From a virus, in IMG/VR virus record IMGVR_UViG_3300031952_000140, positions 1-24,001 of that record: 24,001 nt of DNA, one strand, 5' to 3'. The notes beneath the pieces are model-generated. The model did not search any database and was not told the DNA's origin. It saw only the letters and a program-made list of their open reading frames with translations. Below, one piece after another: positions 14,307-21,297 of this stretch. A program made the position numbers and the translations under genes. Positions within the stretch are counted from its first letter, which is position 1. Every line of letters starts with the position of its first letter.

Positions 14307-15298
14307 TTAGCCTATATCGTCTATATCAAACTCGATATCTTTTTGTATTTTTCCACTGATTACTTCGTCAAGCCACTGTTCCAAATCTTCGGATGTATCA
14401 TCCCATATCTGTCTATCGTTAGGACGCTTGTCCTTCGGCAATTCATACAAATTATCTTGCTGTACCAACTTTCTAGTAACATAAGATAATGTATAGGGCA
14501 TGTCTCTTATTTCTTTTATTCTATTATCTAGGGGTAGGTGTAATGCCTTGGAGACAGACCAGAGAGAAGTTATTGCATTACACCTTGCGATTTTTTTAGC
14601 TCTTCTACTCCAATCTCAAGACCCTGATACTCTGATACTAAACTTTCTTTCAAATCGGTAGGGAGATTATCAAAGTCATCAAAACTATCAAACAAAGGTT
14701 CAGAAAGTGTATTATCTTTATATAAACCTAAGAAGGTAGATATCTCTTTAAACTTCCTATTCACTTCCATATCACATAGATAGTTGATAGTTGTAGTTAC
14801 ATACTCTTTGTATAATATATCCATATCAAGTGTAGACAATCTTTCACGTTCTTTCTCAAGTTTCTTATCCAGTAATCGTCTAAACTCTGCATCAAACTTG
14901 GCTGGATAAGCATCTACTTCTGTTTGATAACTTTCTTGTTTCTCTAACTTAGAATCAGAACGTGCTTCTTTGGGGAAGGGTATAGTAATCTCTTTATAAA
15001 TATCTTGTGCTAACGAGTTTGTCATTGTAAAGAGAGTGTATTCTACCAACCCCTCCTTTTCCATACTATCTTGTTCTGCAATGTAAGCTAATCTTTCATC
15101 GGACTCTAAATCTTTCAGCTTATTACGTAAGTCTCTAGATTTTCTAAGTGAAAAAACTCTGGCACGATTTAGTTCAGCGTCACCAATCAGTCTTATGTAA
15201 CCTTCTAATAGATTACCTTCATAATTTATTGAGAAATTCTTAAACCATTGAAACAGTTTACTTATTGATATATCGTTACGTTCTGGTGAAATAGACAT
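14307..15298 (-). CDS. tail assembly chaperone, long -1 frameshift product (gpGT-like)
   Basis: Reading starts at ATG 15298 in the frame of the 242-residue protein. At A_AAA_AAA (14597-14591) the ribosome can slip back one base after residue 236. The new frame has no stop for 94 codons: ATC GCA AGG and onward, through the ATG at 14501, to TAA at 14307, giving about 330 residues. The extension has SLWSVSKALHLPLDNR, then MPYTLSYVTRK, then an acidic end (DIEFDIDDIG). The 64-residue ORF from 14501 has no good binding site, so it is best read as part of this fusion. As with lambda gpG/gpGT, the short product is expected in excess and the extension to recruit tail tube protein to the tape measure. 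Family similarity to lambda is by position and frameshift layout, not sequence. Confidence 0.9.
14536..14597 (-). promoter_or_regulatory. -1 programmed frameshift signal: slippery A_AAA_AAA plus 11-bp stem-loop
   Basis: In the mRNA, seven A (14597-14591) sit in frame as CT[A AAA AAA], followed by the 5-nt spacer TCGCA. Then AGGTGTAATGC (14585-14575) pairs perfectly with GCATTACACCT (14546-14536) across a 28-nt loop. Slippery heptamer, short spacer and downstream stem are the three parts of a classical -1 signal. The zero-frame stop (14570-14572) falls in the loop. The -1 frame stays open for 94 codons. Confidence 0.92.
14570..15298 (-). CDS. tail assembly chaperone, short product (gpG-like)
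   Basis: This is a 242-residue protein, mostly helical and acidic/basic mixed, with heptad-like segments (KLEKERERLSTLDMDILYKEY). The N-terminal part contains ISKLFQWFKNFSINYEGN and a stretch RVFSLRKSRDLRNKLKDLESDERLAYIAEQ. It lies between the major tail protein (with the inserted GIY-YIG gene) and the tape measure, the standard chaperone slot. It ends SQGVMQ just after the slippery run. The start has AAAGGAA 6 bases upstream. In known systems this chaperone coats the tape measure before the tube assembles. Confidence 0.85.
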   Translation of the reverse strand: MSISPERNDISISKLFQWFKNFSINYEGNLLEGYIRLIGDAELNRARVFSLRKSRDLRNKLKDLESDERLAYIAEQDSMEKEGLVEYTLFTMTNSLAQDIYKEITIPFPKEARSDSKLEKQESYQTEVDAYPAKFDAEFRRLLDKKLEKERERLSTLDMDILYKEYVTTTINYLCDMEVNRKFKEISTFLGLYKDNTLSEPLFDSFDDFDNLPTDLKESLVSEYQGLEIGVEELKKSQGVMQ

Positions 15299-15331
15299 TC
15301 TTATTCCTTTCTACTAAATGAAATTTTAATT

Positions 15332-15919
15332 TTATTGGAGTAAAATAATCTTTTCTTTTACTGCCTTCTTCCACTTTCTTTTTAGCCACCTTCTTCTATT
15401 AATTAAATCCTCATTAATACTCTCATCTTTTAATCTTTTCCATCCAGTTTTACTATTAATCGTTTGTCCTTTAACTATTCCTCTAATAGCATCATATCCT
15501 AAATTTCTCTCTCTACAAAATTTTGTTAGGTTTTTAATATTCCTATATTCTACCCCATCAGGGGAAACCAAACCTGTCCAAGTTTTTGCACCGTATTCTG
15601 TTCCAGTAGGTATGCCAGCAGGTCTGTCACCAGGGCTATAGGCAATAATAAAAATGTTGTATTCTGGTTTTATTTTGTCTAGTAATTTTTGTTCTTCAGC
15701 CAAAAGAGTCTTCCTGTCATCTGAACATTCAAGTAAAACTTCAAAGATAAAATTATTCTCGCCGTACTTATTCCAATCTTGTTGTAAATAACGATTATGT
15801 TGGCCGTGTCGTAAATAATAAAGATGATCTCTTCGTCTAGATTTGATATTCTTTGAACTTCCTATATAAACTTTATTATTTATTAAATTTCTAATTTGGT
15901 ATACACCCGATTGTTTCAT
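15332..15919 (-). CDS. GIY-YIG homing endonuclease
   Basis: Start chosen at ATG 15919, since AAGAGG lies 6 bases upstream and the catalytic domain begins at once; a longer reading to 15961 lacks a site. The 195-residue protein has GVYQIRN (5-11) and KVYIG (16-20), the two GIY-YIG strands. SRRRDHLYYLRHG (27-39) carries the catalytic Arg and His, AEEQKLLD (74-81) carries the metal-binding Glu, and YNIF (87-90) follows. The C-terminal part (SPDGVEYRNIKNLTKFCRERNLGYDAI..., then GWKRL) looks like a NUMOD-type DNA-binding helical repeat, which would recognise the homing site. It is inserted between major tail protein and chaperone genes. It is a mobile gene, free-standing and not in an intron. Confidence 0.92.
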   Translation of the reverse strand: MKQSGVYQIRNLINNKVYIGSSKNIKSRRRDHLYYLRHGQHNRYLQQDWNKYGENNFIFEVLLECSDDRKTLLAEEQKLLDKIKPEYNIFIIAYSPGDRPAGIPTGTEYGAKTWTGLVSPDGVEYRNIKNLTKFCRERNLGYDAIRGIVKGQTINSKTGWKRLKDESINEDLINRRRWLKRKWKKAVKEKIILLQ

Positions 15920-15921
15920 TT

Positions 15922-15937
15922 TACACCTCTTAGTGTA
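15922..15937 (-). promoter_or_regulatory. hairpin hiding the ribosome binding site of the GIY-YIG gene
   Basis: The minus-strand RNA reads TACAC-TAAGAG-GTGTA just before AAATG. This is a perfect 5-bp stem whose 6-nt loop and first stem base contain the AAGAGG site. Such masking is known for some T4 homing endonuclease genes. Here it is inferred from sequence only. Confidence 0.45.
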
Positions 15938-15938
15938 T

Positions 15939-15990
15939 GGGGCAGGATATTGTAAGAGCAATATCTTTTCGGCCTTCTTAACCTAGCCCC
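15939..15990 (-). promoter_or_regulatory. structured leader of the GIY-YIG gene
   Basis: In minus-strand RNA, GATATTG-CTCTTA-CAATATC (15965-15946) is a perfect 7-bp hairpin. GGGGCTAGG (15990-15982) can pair with CCTGCCCC (15946-15939) with one bulged base, enclosing it; the two share one base, so they may be alternatives or nearly coaxial. No gene lies here. It follows the terminator after the major tail gene, so it could contain or shield a promoter or processing site for the downstream tail genes. Confidence 0.35.
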
Positions 15991-16000
15991 ATTTATAGCA

Positions 16001-16060
16001 AAAGGGAGTTATATTTAATACACACACACAATTAATATGTGTCTATATATAACTCCCTTT
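16001..16060 (-). terminator. terminator after the major tail protein gene
   Basis: ATATAACTCCCTTT (16047-16060) and AAAGGGAGTTATAT (16001-16014) form a perfect 14-bp stem. The loop holds CACACACACA and TGTGT, which extend the pairing. On the minus strand the stem is followed by TTTTGC, a short U-run. It lies 37 bases after the tail tube stop codon, a usual place to limit readthrough from a highly expressed gene. Confidence 0.75.
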
Positions 16061-16096
16061 CTCAAATAACCCTTTATTTAGACTAATTTATTCAAT

Positions 16097-17296
16097 TTAT
16101 GGACGTGCTCCACTATACACCTTGCAGTGTCCATAAGTGGATTTCCAGTTGAAGTTCAATGTAGTATTCTGATTAACATTACCAGCGAAAGCATCACCAG
16201 TAGGTATAATACCATCAATGTAAACTTCCTTGATAACAGTATAAGGCAGAGTGTCATCACAAGGATCAAGTAACTGAATACTCAGTGATGCACCACTAAC
16301 CACACAACCTTCACCAGGGAAGTACTCTGTACCACTAGCCAAGACACCATACTGCAATAAAGCAGTAAGTTCTAGGTCAGTATCCAGCACAGCAATAGTA
16401 CCAGTAACTTCAGGCACTTGCTTAGTACTACCAACAATCTGTCTATTACCCATCTCCCTAACAGTTTGTGTATTCAACGTACCATTGATAGTAACTGACT
16501 GAACTCTAGGAATAGAATTCAAACCAATTTTCACAGGTACATCTTTACCTCTGATAGCAACAGGCATAGTAGCATCACCAACATCTGCCCAACTAAGAGC
16601 AACAGGATCAGACTGATAAACAGCCATGATAATGCCACCACCACCCAGTGCGTCACCTGTGGTCAGCGTGGTAGGTAATGTTACACGATATTCACCTGTA
16701 GCAGGTGCACCAGCAACTTCAGTAAGATACACACCATTCATAATAACTGAAAGCAGGTATCTACCATTTTTCAACACCAAAGGTGTTTGAGTAAGAGCTT
16801 GAGTAACACCAGCAGCTACAAGTTTATCAACAGTAACTTCTTTAGAGAAGTAACGTCTTTCTGAACCAATAGCCGTATAATCTTCAGTGGACTCACCATC
16901 TGCATTGTAAGTAAATGTGAAGTCCCTGATCTGTAATTTTCTTGCATGAATTGTCTTTACATAGTCATTAGTTGTCACGTCTTTGACATACATAATAGCA
17001 TCAATTTCACCAAGACTGGAAATATCTACACCAGCGGCAGGATAAGCTGCTGGATTAGTACCAGTCAATGCAGAGAAGATTTTAATACCAACATCCATAG
17101 CACTAAAGGTCAGTGTTACATTTGGTAAATCCTGCACATTACCTACATGAGAAGCCGAACCAATTTCGTCAACTGTAGTAGAAGGAATGTCTGCATTAAG
17201 GGAAAGTCTTTGAACTCTCGATGCTTTAAATGCTTCAAAAGGCCCAACAATAAATAACTGTAGTTCTTTTGATGCGATACTTGTTCGTTTAGCCAT
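16097..17296 (-). CDS. major tail tube protein with duplicated tube domain
   Basis: This is a 399-residue, beta-rich protein between tail terminator and chaperone. It contains an internal repeat: RVQRLSLNADIPSTTVDEIG, then NVQDLPNVTLTFSAMD (27-69) resembles RVQSVTINGTLNTQTVREMG, then STKQVPEVTGTIAVLD (264-306) in order and spacing. Each half ends in a tube-type strand pair (FTFTYNADGESTEDYTAIGSERRYF, about 126-150; NVNQNTTLNFNWKS near the C-terminus). Residues about 165-230 form an inserted region with QTPLVLKNGRYLLSVIMNGVYL. A two-domain tube protein as in phage T5 pb6 would build a ring from three copies. The gene is less AT-rich than its neighbours, as expected for high expression. The only good site, GGAGG, lies 14 bases before the ATG inside the HNH gene end. 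Confidence 0.88.
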   Translation of the reverse strand: MAKRTSIASKELQLFIVGPFEAFKASRVQRLSLNADIPSTTVDEIGSASHVGNVQDLPNVTLTFSAMDVGIKIFSALTGTNPAAYPAAGVDISSLGEIDAIMYVKDVTTNDYVKTIHARKLQIRDFTFTYNADGESTEDYTAIGSERRYFSKEVTVDKLVAAGVTQALTQTPLVLKNGRYLLSVIMNGVYLTEVAGAPATGEYRVTLPTTLTTGDALGGGGIIMAVYQSDPVALSWADVGDATMPVAIRGKDVPVKIGLNSIPRVQSVTINGTLNTQTVREMGNRQIVGSTKQVPEVTGTIAVLDTDLELTALLQYGVLASGTEYFPGEGCVVSGASLSIQLLDPCDDTLPYTVIKEVYIDGIIPTGDAFAGNVNQNTTLNFNWKSTYGHCKVYSGARP

Positions 17297-17299
17297 CGT

Positions 17300-17998
17300 T
17301 TAAATCATAGCCTCCGTAATATATACAGGTATTTTTGGAATAATATCCAACCTATACTGTATAATCCTATCATTTTTTGAACAATTACAGTGTTTGCAAA
17401 GTAATTGTACATTTTCTAACGTAAGACCGCCACCTTTAGTTAAAGGTATAATATGATCTAGCGTATATCTCACCTTATCATTAAAATCTATTCCACAACA
17501 AGCACACTTTTCTTCTTGAAAAGAGAGTAAAAATTTTATTTCTTCAGTAGTTAAAGTATTCTCTACATTATTTTTCCTGCCTCTCCTTTTATCTTTACAA
17601 AGTTTGTCATTTAGTTTACCCTGTGGGGAAGAGAGGTATCTTTTTTTATTAGGGAGTATTTTATCTTTATTTTTTTCATAATAATTTTTAGAATACTTAT
17701 CAGAATATTTTTTAAAATAATCTAAATTATTTCTGTAATACTCTTTACTTTTTTCTATTAGTCTTTCTTTATTTCTTTCATAATAATCTTTTCCAGATAT
17801 TTCATATATGTCATTATTTTTTCTGTACTCCTCTTGTCTATTTTGTATTCTTTTTTTATTCTTTATATAGTAATCTTTACTATATATTGATAAACAAGAA
17901 GTACATCTTGGAAGAATTCCATTTTTATATCGTTTAGCCCTTGGAAAAAAACTTTCATCTTTTTCTAGGTGACAATATTTACAGATATATAAAGTCAT
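17300..17998 (-). CDS. HNH homing endonuclease
   Basis: This is a 232-residue protein. The N-terminal zinc finger has C6/C9 and C32/C35. A lysine-rich middle carries four repeats of the type K-D/E-YY-x-x-NK (residues 41-115). The C-terminal HNH nuclease has CACCG (165-169), LDHIIPLTKGGG (180-191), N196 and LLCKHCNCSKND (199-210) as metal-site and nuclease residues. It sits between the tail terminator and major tail genes, with 3 bases to the next ATG, and is much more AT-rich than the tail gene beside it, as expected for a mobile gene. The start has AGAGGT upstream. It probably spreads by cutting phages that lack the insertion. Confidence 0.92.
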   Translation of the reverse strand: MTLYICKYCHLEKDESFFPRAKRYKNGILPRCTSCLSIYSKDYYIKNKKRIQNRQEEYRKNNDIYEISGKDYYERNKERLIEKSKEYYRNNLDYFKKYSDKYSKNYYEKNKDKILPNKKRYLSSPQGKLNDKLCKDKRRGRKNNVENTLTTEEIKFLLSFQEEKCACCGIDFNDKVRYTLDHIIPLTKGGGLTLENVQLLCKHCNCSKNDRIIQYRLDIIPKIPVYITEAMI

Positions 17999-18019
17999 TC
18001 ATTACCTCTATTACTATAT

Positions 18020-18466
18020 CTAGCATGGATTGTAGGTAGAAACATACTTGAGTACAGCACGATAGTAGAGCTTTTCCGATTCACTCGGAATAACTGCTAT
18101 AGGCGACAGTTGCAACTCATCCACATTAAAAGCACCTAATCTAGCTACAACTGCTGGAGGAAAACCAAGGTCGTAATCATACACTGGTATAGGCTGTTCT
18201 AATGCATTTAGTAAACGATAACCATATTCATCTCTTTGGGCTTTGTTCTCAGTAAAGAAATCAAAGTACCAAGTACGGAGTTGCATCCTATCTCTATTAC
18301 CCATTTCATAGGGCATAGTAATGATGGTATCCGCCTCTACTGCTATGGTAGGTATAGTCAGTAGATTTTCGGGGAAATCATCAACTATCTTTATAAAGGG
18401 TGCATCATTATATAAAGTCTTTATAAAATAATATACAGATAGGTCTTGCTTTCTCTCGATGTAAAT
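18020..18466 (-). CDS. tail terminator/completion protein with AUU start
   Basis: The protein is usually readable only from an ATG at 18316 (98 residues), but that ATG has no binding site and the frame stays open 50 codons further up. The first codon after a strong Shine-Dalgarno (GGAGG, 18479-18475, 8-nt spacer) is ATT at 18466; no ATG, GTG or TTG lies in frame. The 148-residue product reads as one domain: a helical N-terminus (KQDLSVYYFIKTLYN), then NLLTIPTIAVEADTI, then MPYEMGNRDRMQLRTWYFDFF, then KAQRDEYGYRLLNAL, then IPVYDYDLGFPP. Alternating helix and strand with YEMG...R-W-D is typical of tail terminator/completion proteins, and the place before the tail tube fits. Only the AUU start is unusual. 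Confidence 0.78.
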   Translation of the reverse strand: MYIERKQDLSVYYFIKTLYNDAPFIKIVDDFPENLLTIPTIAVEADTIITMPYEMGNRDRMQLRTWYFDFFTENKAQRDEYGYRLLNALEQPIPVYDYDLGFPPAVVARLGAFNVDELQLSPIAVIPSESEKLYYRAVLKYVSTYNPC

Positions 18467-18479
18467 TGTATTACCCTCC
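18464..18479 (-). promoter_or_regulatory. Shine-Dalgarno GGAGG and ATT start of the tail terminator gene
   Basis: GGAGG (18479-18475), spacer GTAATACA, then ATT (18466-18464). The site starts two bases after the upstream TAA stop. No other start codon in this frame has a binding site, so this decides the start. Confidence 0.6.
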
Positions 18480-18480
18480 C

Positions 18481-19854
18481 TTACTTACCAAGCAATCTTC
18501 TTGCAAGTTCTATAGTACGGAATCTCTTATATTCACCACCAGGGGTTTTATATGCGATTCTGCCTTCCTTAAGAATTTTACCTGTACGTAATTGTGTAAT
18601 AGCAGACTCAATATTTGCTCCAATTTCTGATTCTGGTATACCCATTTGTTTAAATCTTCCCTCAAAAAGAGAAGTGATTTCCTTCTGCTTATTAGCAAGA
18701 GCTACTGGATCACCTCTAAACTCTATAAGAATCTTTACAGTTTCAGTTTGTGTCCTTGCAATAAAAGTAAGTATTTCCTGTTCTAATTTTTGAGCCCTAG
18801 ATATTTGTTTATTTAGAGTATCGTACTCCTTACTCCACCTAGTTTCTATATTTTTTATTATATTTTTATATATTATATTGGCTCGTGTTTGTATTTGAGT
18901 TTGAGAAGTACCTACAAAATTAGTTGCTACTTGGGGAATAATATCACCCGTCCCATGTCCCATTGAACCTTTATCTAATAATTCCCAAAAGGGTGCAGGA
19001 TGAGCAAAGAATTTTGCTCTTGCTAGTAATGTATTGTGATACTTACCTCTATAAGCCTCAGTGATATCTTCTCCACCAGCCTCTGTAGAATTTCTTTCGG
19101 AAGCAATATCTGCTAATAATCTTTTTTCTGAAGCAGTACGCTTTTTTCCTTTCTTACCAGTTTGACCAAAATCAACTTGAATAAACTTACGTTTTCTGTG
19201 TCTTCTGTATCTAAAGATTCTATTATTTTCTTCATCAACACCCCAGTACTTTTCTTCAAATACTTTAGCACCTACAGCCGGATCATTTCTAGTTAATACA
19301 CCAATATTATTAAGTGCACCTGGATTTTTACCAATAAATAACTTAGCTTCAATAATAGCTGCAAAATACTCATGCAAAGTTCCTGCTACTTGATCCATTG
19401 ATATAAGGACAGTTATAGGCCTTTCAACGTGTGGGTTTCCCGCATACTCTGGAGTAATAACAAGTATATCAGGATTCATTACTGCTATCATTAATCTTTC
19501 AGCAAAAAAGGGTGCTCTATATTCTCTAGAACTATTTATAGCTTTAATAGTATTTTTTATAAGAATTTGATGTAACTGATTAAAATATTTTCCTTCAAAC
19601 TCTGTATTTGCAACTAATTCTAGATTTGTATCAGTTTGTTTCTTTTCCCATTTAACAGTTTCATCATATAATTTTTCAATAAGTATGTTTACTCTTTGTC
19701 TTAGAATTTCTAGTTGCTCTATATTATTCATAACAGAAGTTACTTGTGAGAGATATAGTTTTAGCTCTTTATCGAATAATTCTGCCTCTTGATTATTACC
19801 ACGAAGAGTTGCTCTAACTTCATTTTCATAATCTTGACTAGAATAATCACTCAT
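18481..19854 (-). CDS. large unassigned neck/tail-region protein
   Basis: This is a 457-residue protein of unknown family. The N-terminal 130 residues are predicted helical or coiled coil (LEILRQRVNILIEKLYDETVKWEKKQ). A central alpha/beta part (DILVITPEYAGNPHVERPITVLISMDQVAGTLHEYF) is followed by a strongly basic stretch RYRRHRKRKFIQVDFG and KKGKKRTASEKR (about 216-246). The C-terminal 130 residues are again helical (LNKQISRAQKLEQEILTFIARTQTETVK) and end in KRFRTIELARRLLGK. It lies between neck genes and tail terminator, so a structural or assembly role is likely. The binding site AAGGAA is 9 bases upstream. Confidence 0.7.
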   Translation of the reverse strand: MSDYSSQDYENEVRATLRGNNQEAELFDKELKLYLSQVTSVMNNIEQLEILRQRVNILIEKLYDETVKWEKKQTDTNLELVANTEFEGKYFNQLHQILIKNTIKAINSSREYRAPFFAERLMIAVMNPDILVITPEYAGNPHVERPITVLISMDQVAGTLHEYFAAIIEAKLFIGKNPGALNNIGVLTRNDPAVGAKVFEEKYWGVDEENNRIFRYRRHRKRKFIQVDFGQTGKKGKKRTASEKRLLADIASERNSTEAGGEDITEAYRGKYHNTLLARAKFFAHPAPFWELLDKGSMGHGTGDIIPQVATNFVGTSQTQIQTRANIIYKNIIKNIETRWSKEYDTLNKQISRAQKLEQEILTFIARTQTETVKILIEFRGDPVALANKQKEITSLFEGRFKQMGIPESEIGANIESAITQLRTGKILKEGRIAYKTPGGEYKRFRTIELARRLLGK

Positions 19855-19860
19855 TTATAC

Positions 19861-20100
19861 TTATTCCTTTGGCCCGTACTCTAAATCAGTCCCAAATATT
19901 GCTCTACAAATAGAACGTTTATAATCATTGAAATAGTTAAGAAATAACTTTCTAACTAGTACATACTCTTCTGAATCTTTAGGTAAGATAACTTCTAATT
20001 CTTGTAATGCCTTAGCAATGTCCTGTTTATTCTTTCTGGAAATAAAATTAATAACTTCAATTACATCCATGCCAATAACGATTTGCCTTCCCTCGTTCAT
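19861..20100 (-). CDS. small hypothetical protein
   Basis: This is a 79-residue protein in the neck operon, mostly helical (VIEVINFISRK, DIAKALQELEVIL), with a basic C-terminal part (NDYKRSICRAIFGTDLEYGPKE). It has no signal peptide, membrane helix or known motif. The ATG has AAAAGGAG 7 bases upstream, a strong site. The next gene's own site overlaps its stop. It may be a chaperone or small virion component, but this is not shown. Confidence 0.65.
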   Translation of the reverse strand: MNEGRQIVIGMDVIEVINFISRKNKQDIAKALQELEVILPKDSEEYVLVRKLFLNYFNDYKRSICRAIFGTDLEYGPKE

Positions 20101-20127
20101 GTTATTCTCCTTTTAGTTATTTAGTTT

Positions 20128-20853
20128 TTAAACAGCAGCCCACATATCACTCACATCGTTGGGTGTTACAAATTCATACGGCATGTAGAAATATCCGGCA
20201 TCACCCCAACTATTACCCCAAGAATTACGTACAATAAACCATTTCTTGCTATCGTCATAACCAACAACTACAACAGCATGTCCACCTAATACAGATTCCC
20301 AAGCAGTAGGCATGGGCATAACACCATCACTACCAATATTTTCAAATGATTCATAGACAGTAAAACCAATAACTACAGGTAAACCTTCAACTAAATGTGT
20401 TTTAACATCAGTCAGGGTATTCAAACGATGATAAGTAGTAATCTTCCAAATAGAACTAGCATAAGCTTCGTCTGAAGGTTTTTCATCAAATACACTGATA
20501 TCATAGGGCCAGTACTTATTAGCACAAGTACCTACTTTTTGTAGCTGTTTCCAACAATCTCTGAGGTAACAACCACTGTCTTCATCTTCAGTACCTTCAT
20601 CAACTCTGGTGTTATAATAACCAAAAAGCACACTAAGAGGAATAAATTTATCATCAGTCAATCTCTCCTGAAATTCCCTAAAGCCAACCATTGATTGCCA
20701 AGTACAAGAACCTAACTGCCCTTGATCTCTAACAGGAGAGCATGTTTTTCTCAAGTCCACCATTGTAGGAAGTTTTTCTACTGCCAATGTTGGCTTATAT
20801 ATAAAATCCCTTGTATCCGGTTTATCAGGTTTATAACCAAAATAGTGTCCCAT
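20128..20853 (-). CDS. papain-like (C1A) cysteine peptidase
   Basis: This is a 241-residue protein with the full papain plan. PVRDQGQLGSCTWQSM (40-55) has the oxyanion-hole Gln44 and catalytic Cys50 at the canonical 6-residue spacing. GGHAVVVVGYD (190-200) carries His192, and VRNSWGNSWGDAGYF (208-222) carries Asn210. Its length matches the mature C1A domain, with only a short N-terminal segment (GYKPDKPDTRDFIY) resembling the sequence before mature bacterial and viral C1A domains. There is no signal peptide or full inhibitory propeptide. It lies between neck-protein genes, so it may cleave head or neck proteins, or be carried in the virion to act on the host surface. The start has AAAGGAG 5 bases upstream. 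Confidence 0.92.
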   Translation of the reverse strand: MGHYFGYKPDKPDTRDFIYKPTLAVEKLPTMVDLRKTCSPVRDQGQLGSCTWQSMVGFREFQERLTDDKFIPLSVLFGYYNTRVDEGTEDEDSGCYLRDCWKQLQKVGTCANKYWPYDISVFDEKPSDEAYASSIWKITTYHRLNTLTDVKTHLVEGLPVVIGFTVYESFENIGSDGVMPMPTAWESVLGGHAVVVVGYDDSKKWFIVRNSWGNSWGDAGYFYMPYEFVTPNDVSDMWAAV

Positions 20854-20862
20854 TTTTCTCCT

Positions 20863-21297
20863 TTATTCTTCCAAACTACAGTCCAATAATATACGATTCA
20901 AGGGTTGTGCACCACGCAGAATCTTTTTATTAATAACAACCTTTCTTGCATCCACCACTATATAATCAACAGTATTAACTAAGTTTAAAGTATATGGGGT
21001 GTATTCTATTTGCAACCGGACATCCCCTTCCATAAACTGTCCACCAGTTACCCAATTTAGTCCGTCAACACCACCCCATGTAATATGGGCTGAAATCATA
21101 ACATCATTATAAGTATAAATATAACCTATGCCACTACATACATTACAGAATGGATTAGTAGTATTCCCAGTAACAGGGTCTCTGCTACAAGCAGAACACA
21201 CAGTCTCATTTTCTGTATAGAAATGTACTGGACGCCCAATAGCATATCTAATTTTGTCTATAGTATCTTTTGTAGAAGGAAAGGTTATAATTGTCAT
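20863..21297 (-). CDS. neck/head closure-like protein with zinc ribbon
   Basis: This is a 144-residue protein. Residues 18-30 (YAIGRPVHFYTEN) lead into CSAC (34-37), SRDPVTGNTTNPF and CNVCSG (51-56), a four-cysteine zinc ribbon. A beta-rich rest follows (HITWGGVDGL, GDVRLQIEY, VDYIVVDARKVVINK). This build is common in the small head-tail joining proteins after the connector gene of siphoviruses. Its ATG overlaps the glycosyltransferase stop (TAATG), so the two are co-translated. Confidence 0.7.
   Translation of the reverse strand: MTIITFPSTKDTIDKIRYAIGRPVHFYTENETVCSACSRDPVTGNTTNPFCNVCSGIGYIYTYNDVMISAHITWGGVDGLNWVTGGQFMEGDVRLQIEYTPYTLNLVNTVDYIVVDARKVVINKKILRGAQPLNRILLDCSLEE

Noticed and set aside
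14307-14501. Independent 64-residue gene
   Set aside because: It lies in the -1 frame downstream of a full frameshift signal, the frame is open well above its ATG, and the ATG has no good binding site.
15919-15961. Longer start of the GIY-YIG gene at 15961
   Set aside because: No binding site, and it would translate the structured leader; ATG 15919 has AAGAGG.
18020-18316. 98-residue gene starting at ATG 18316
   Set aside because: No Shine-Dalgarno is present and the protein domain clearly continues upstream to a strong site with an ATT.
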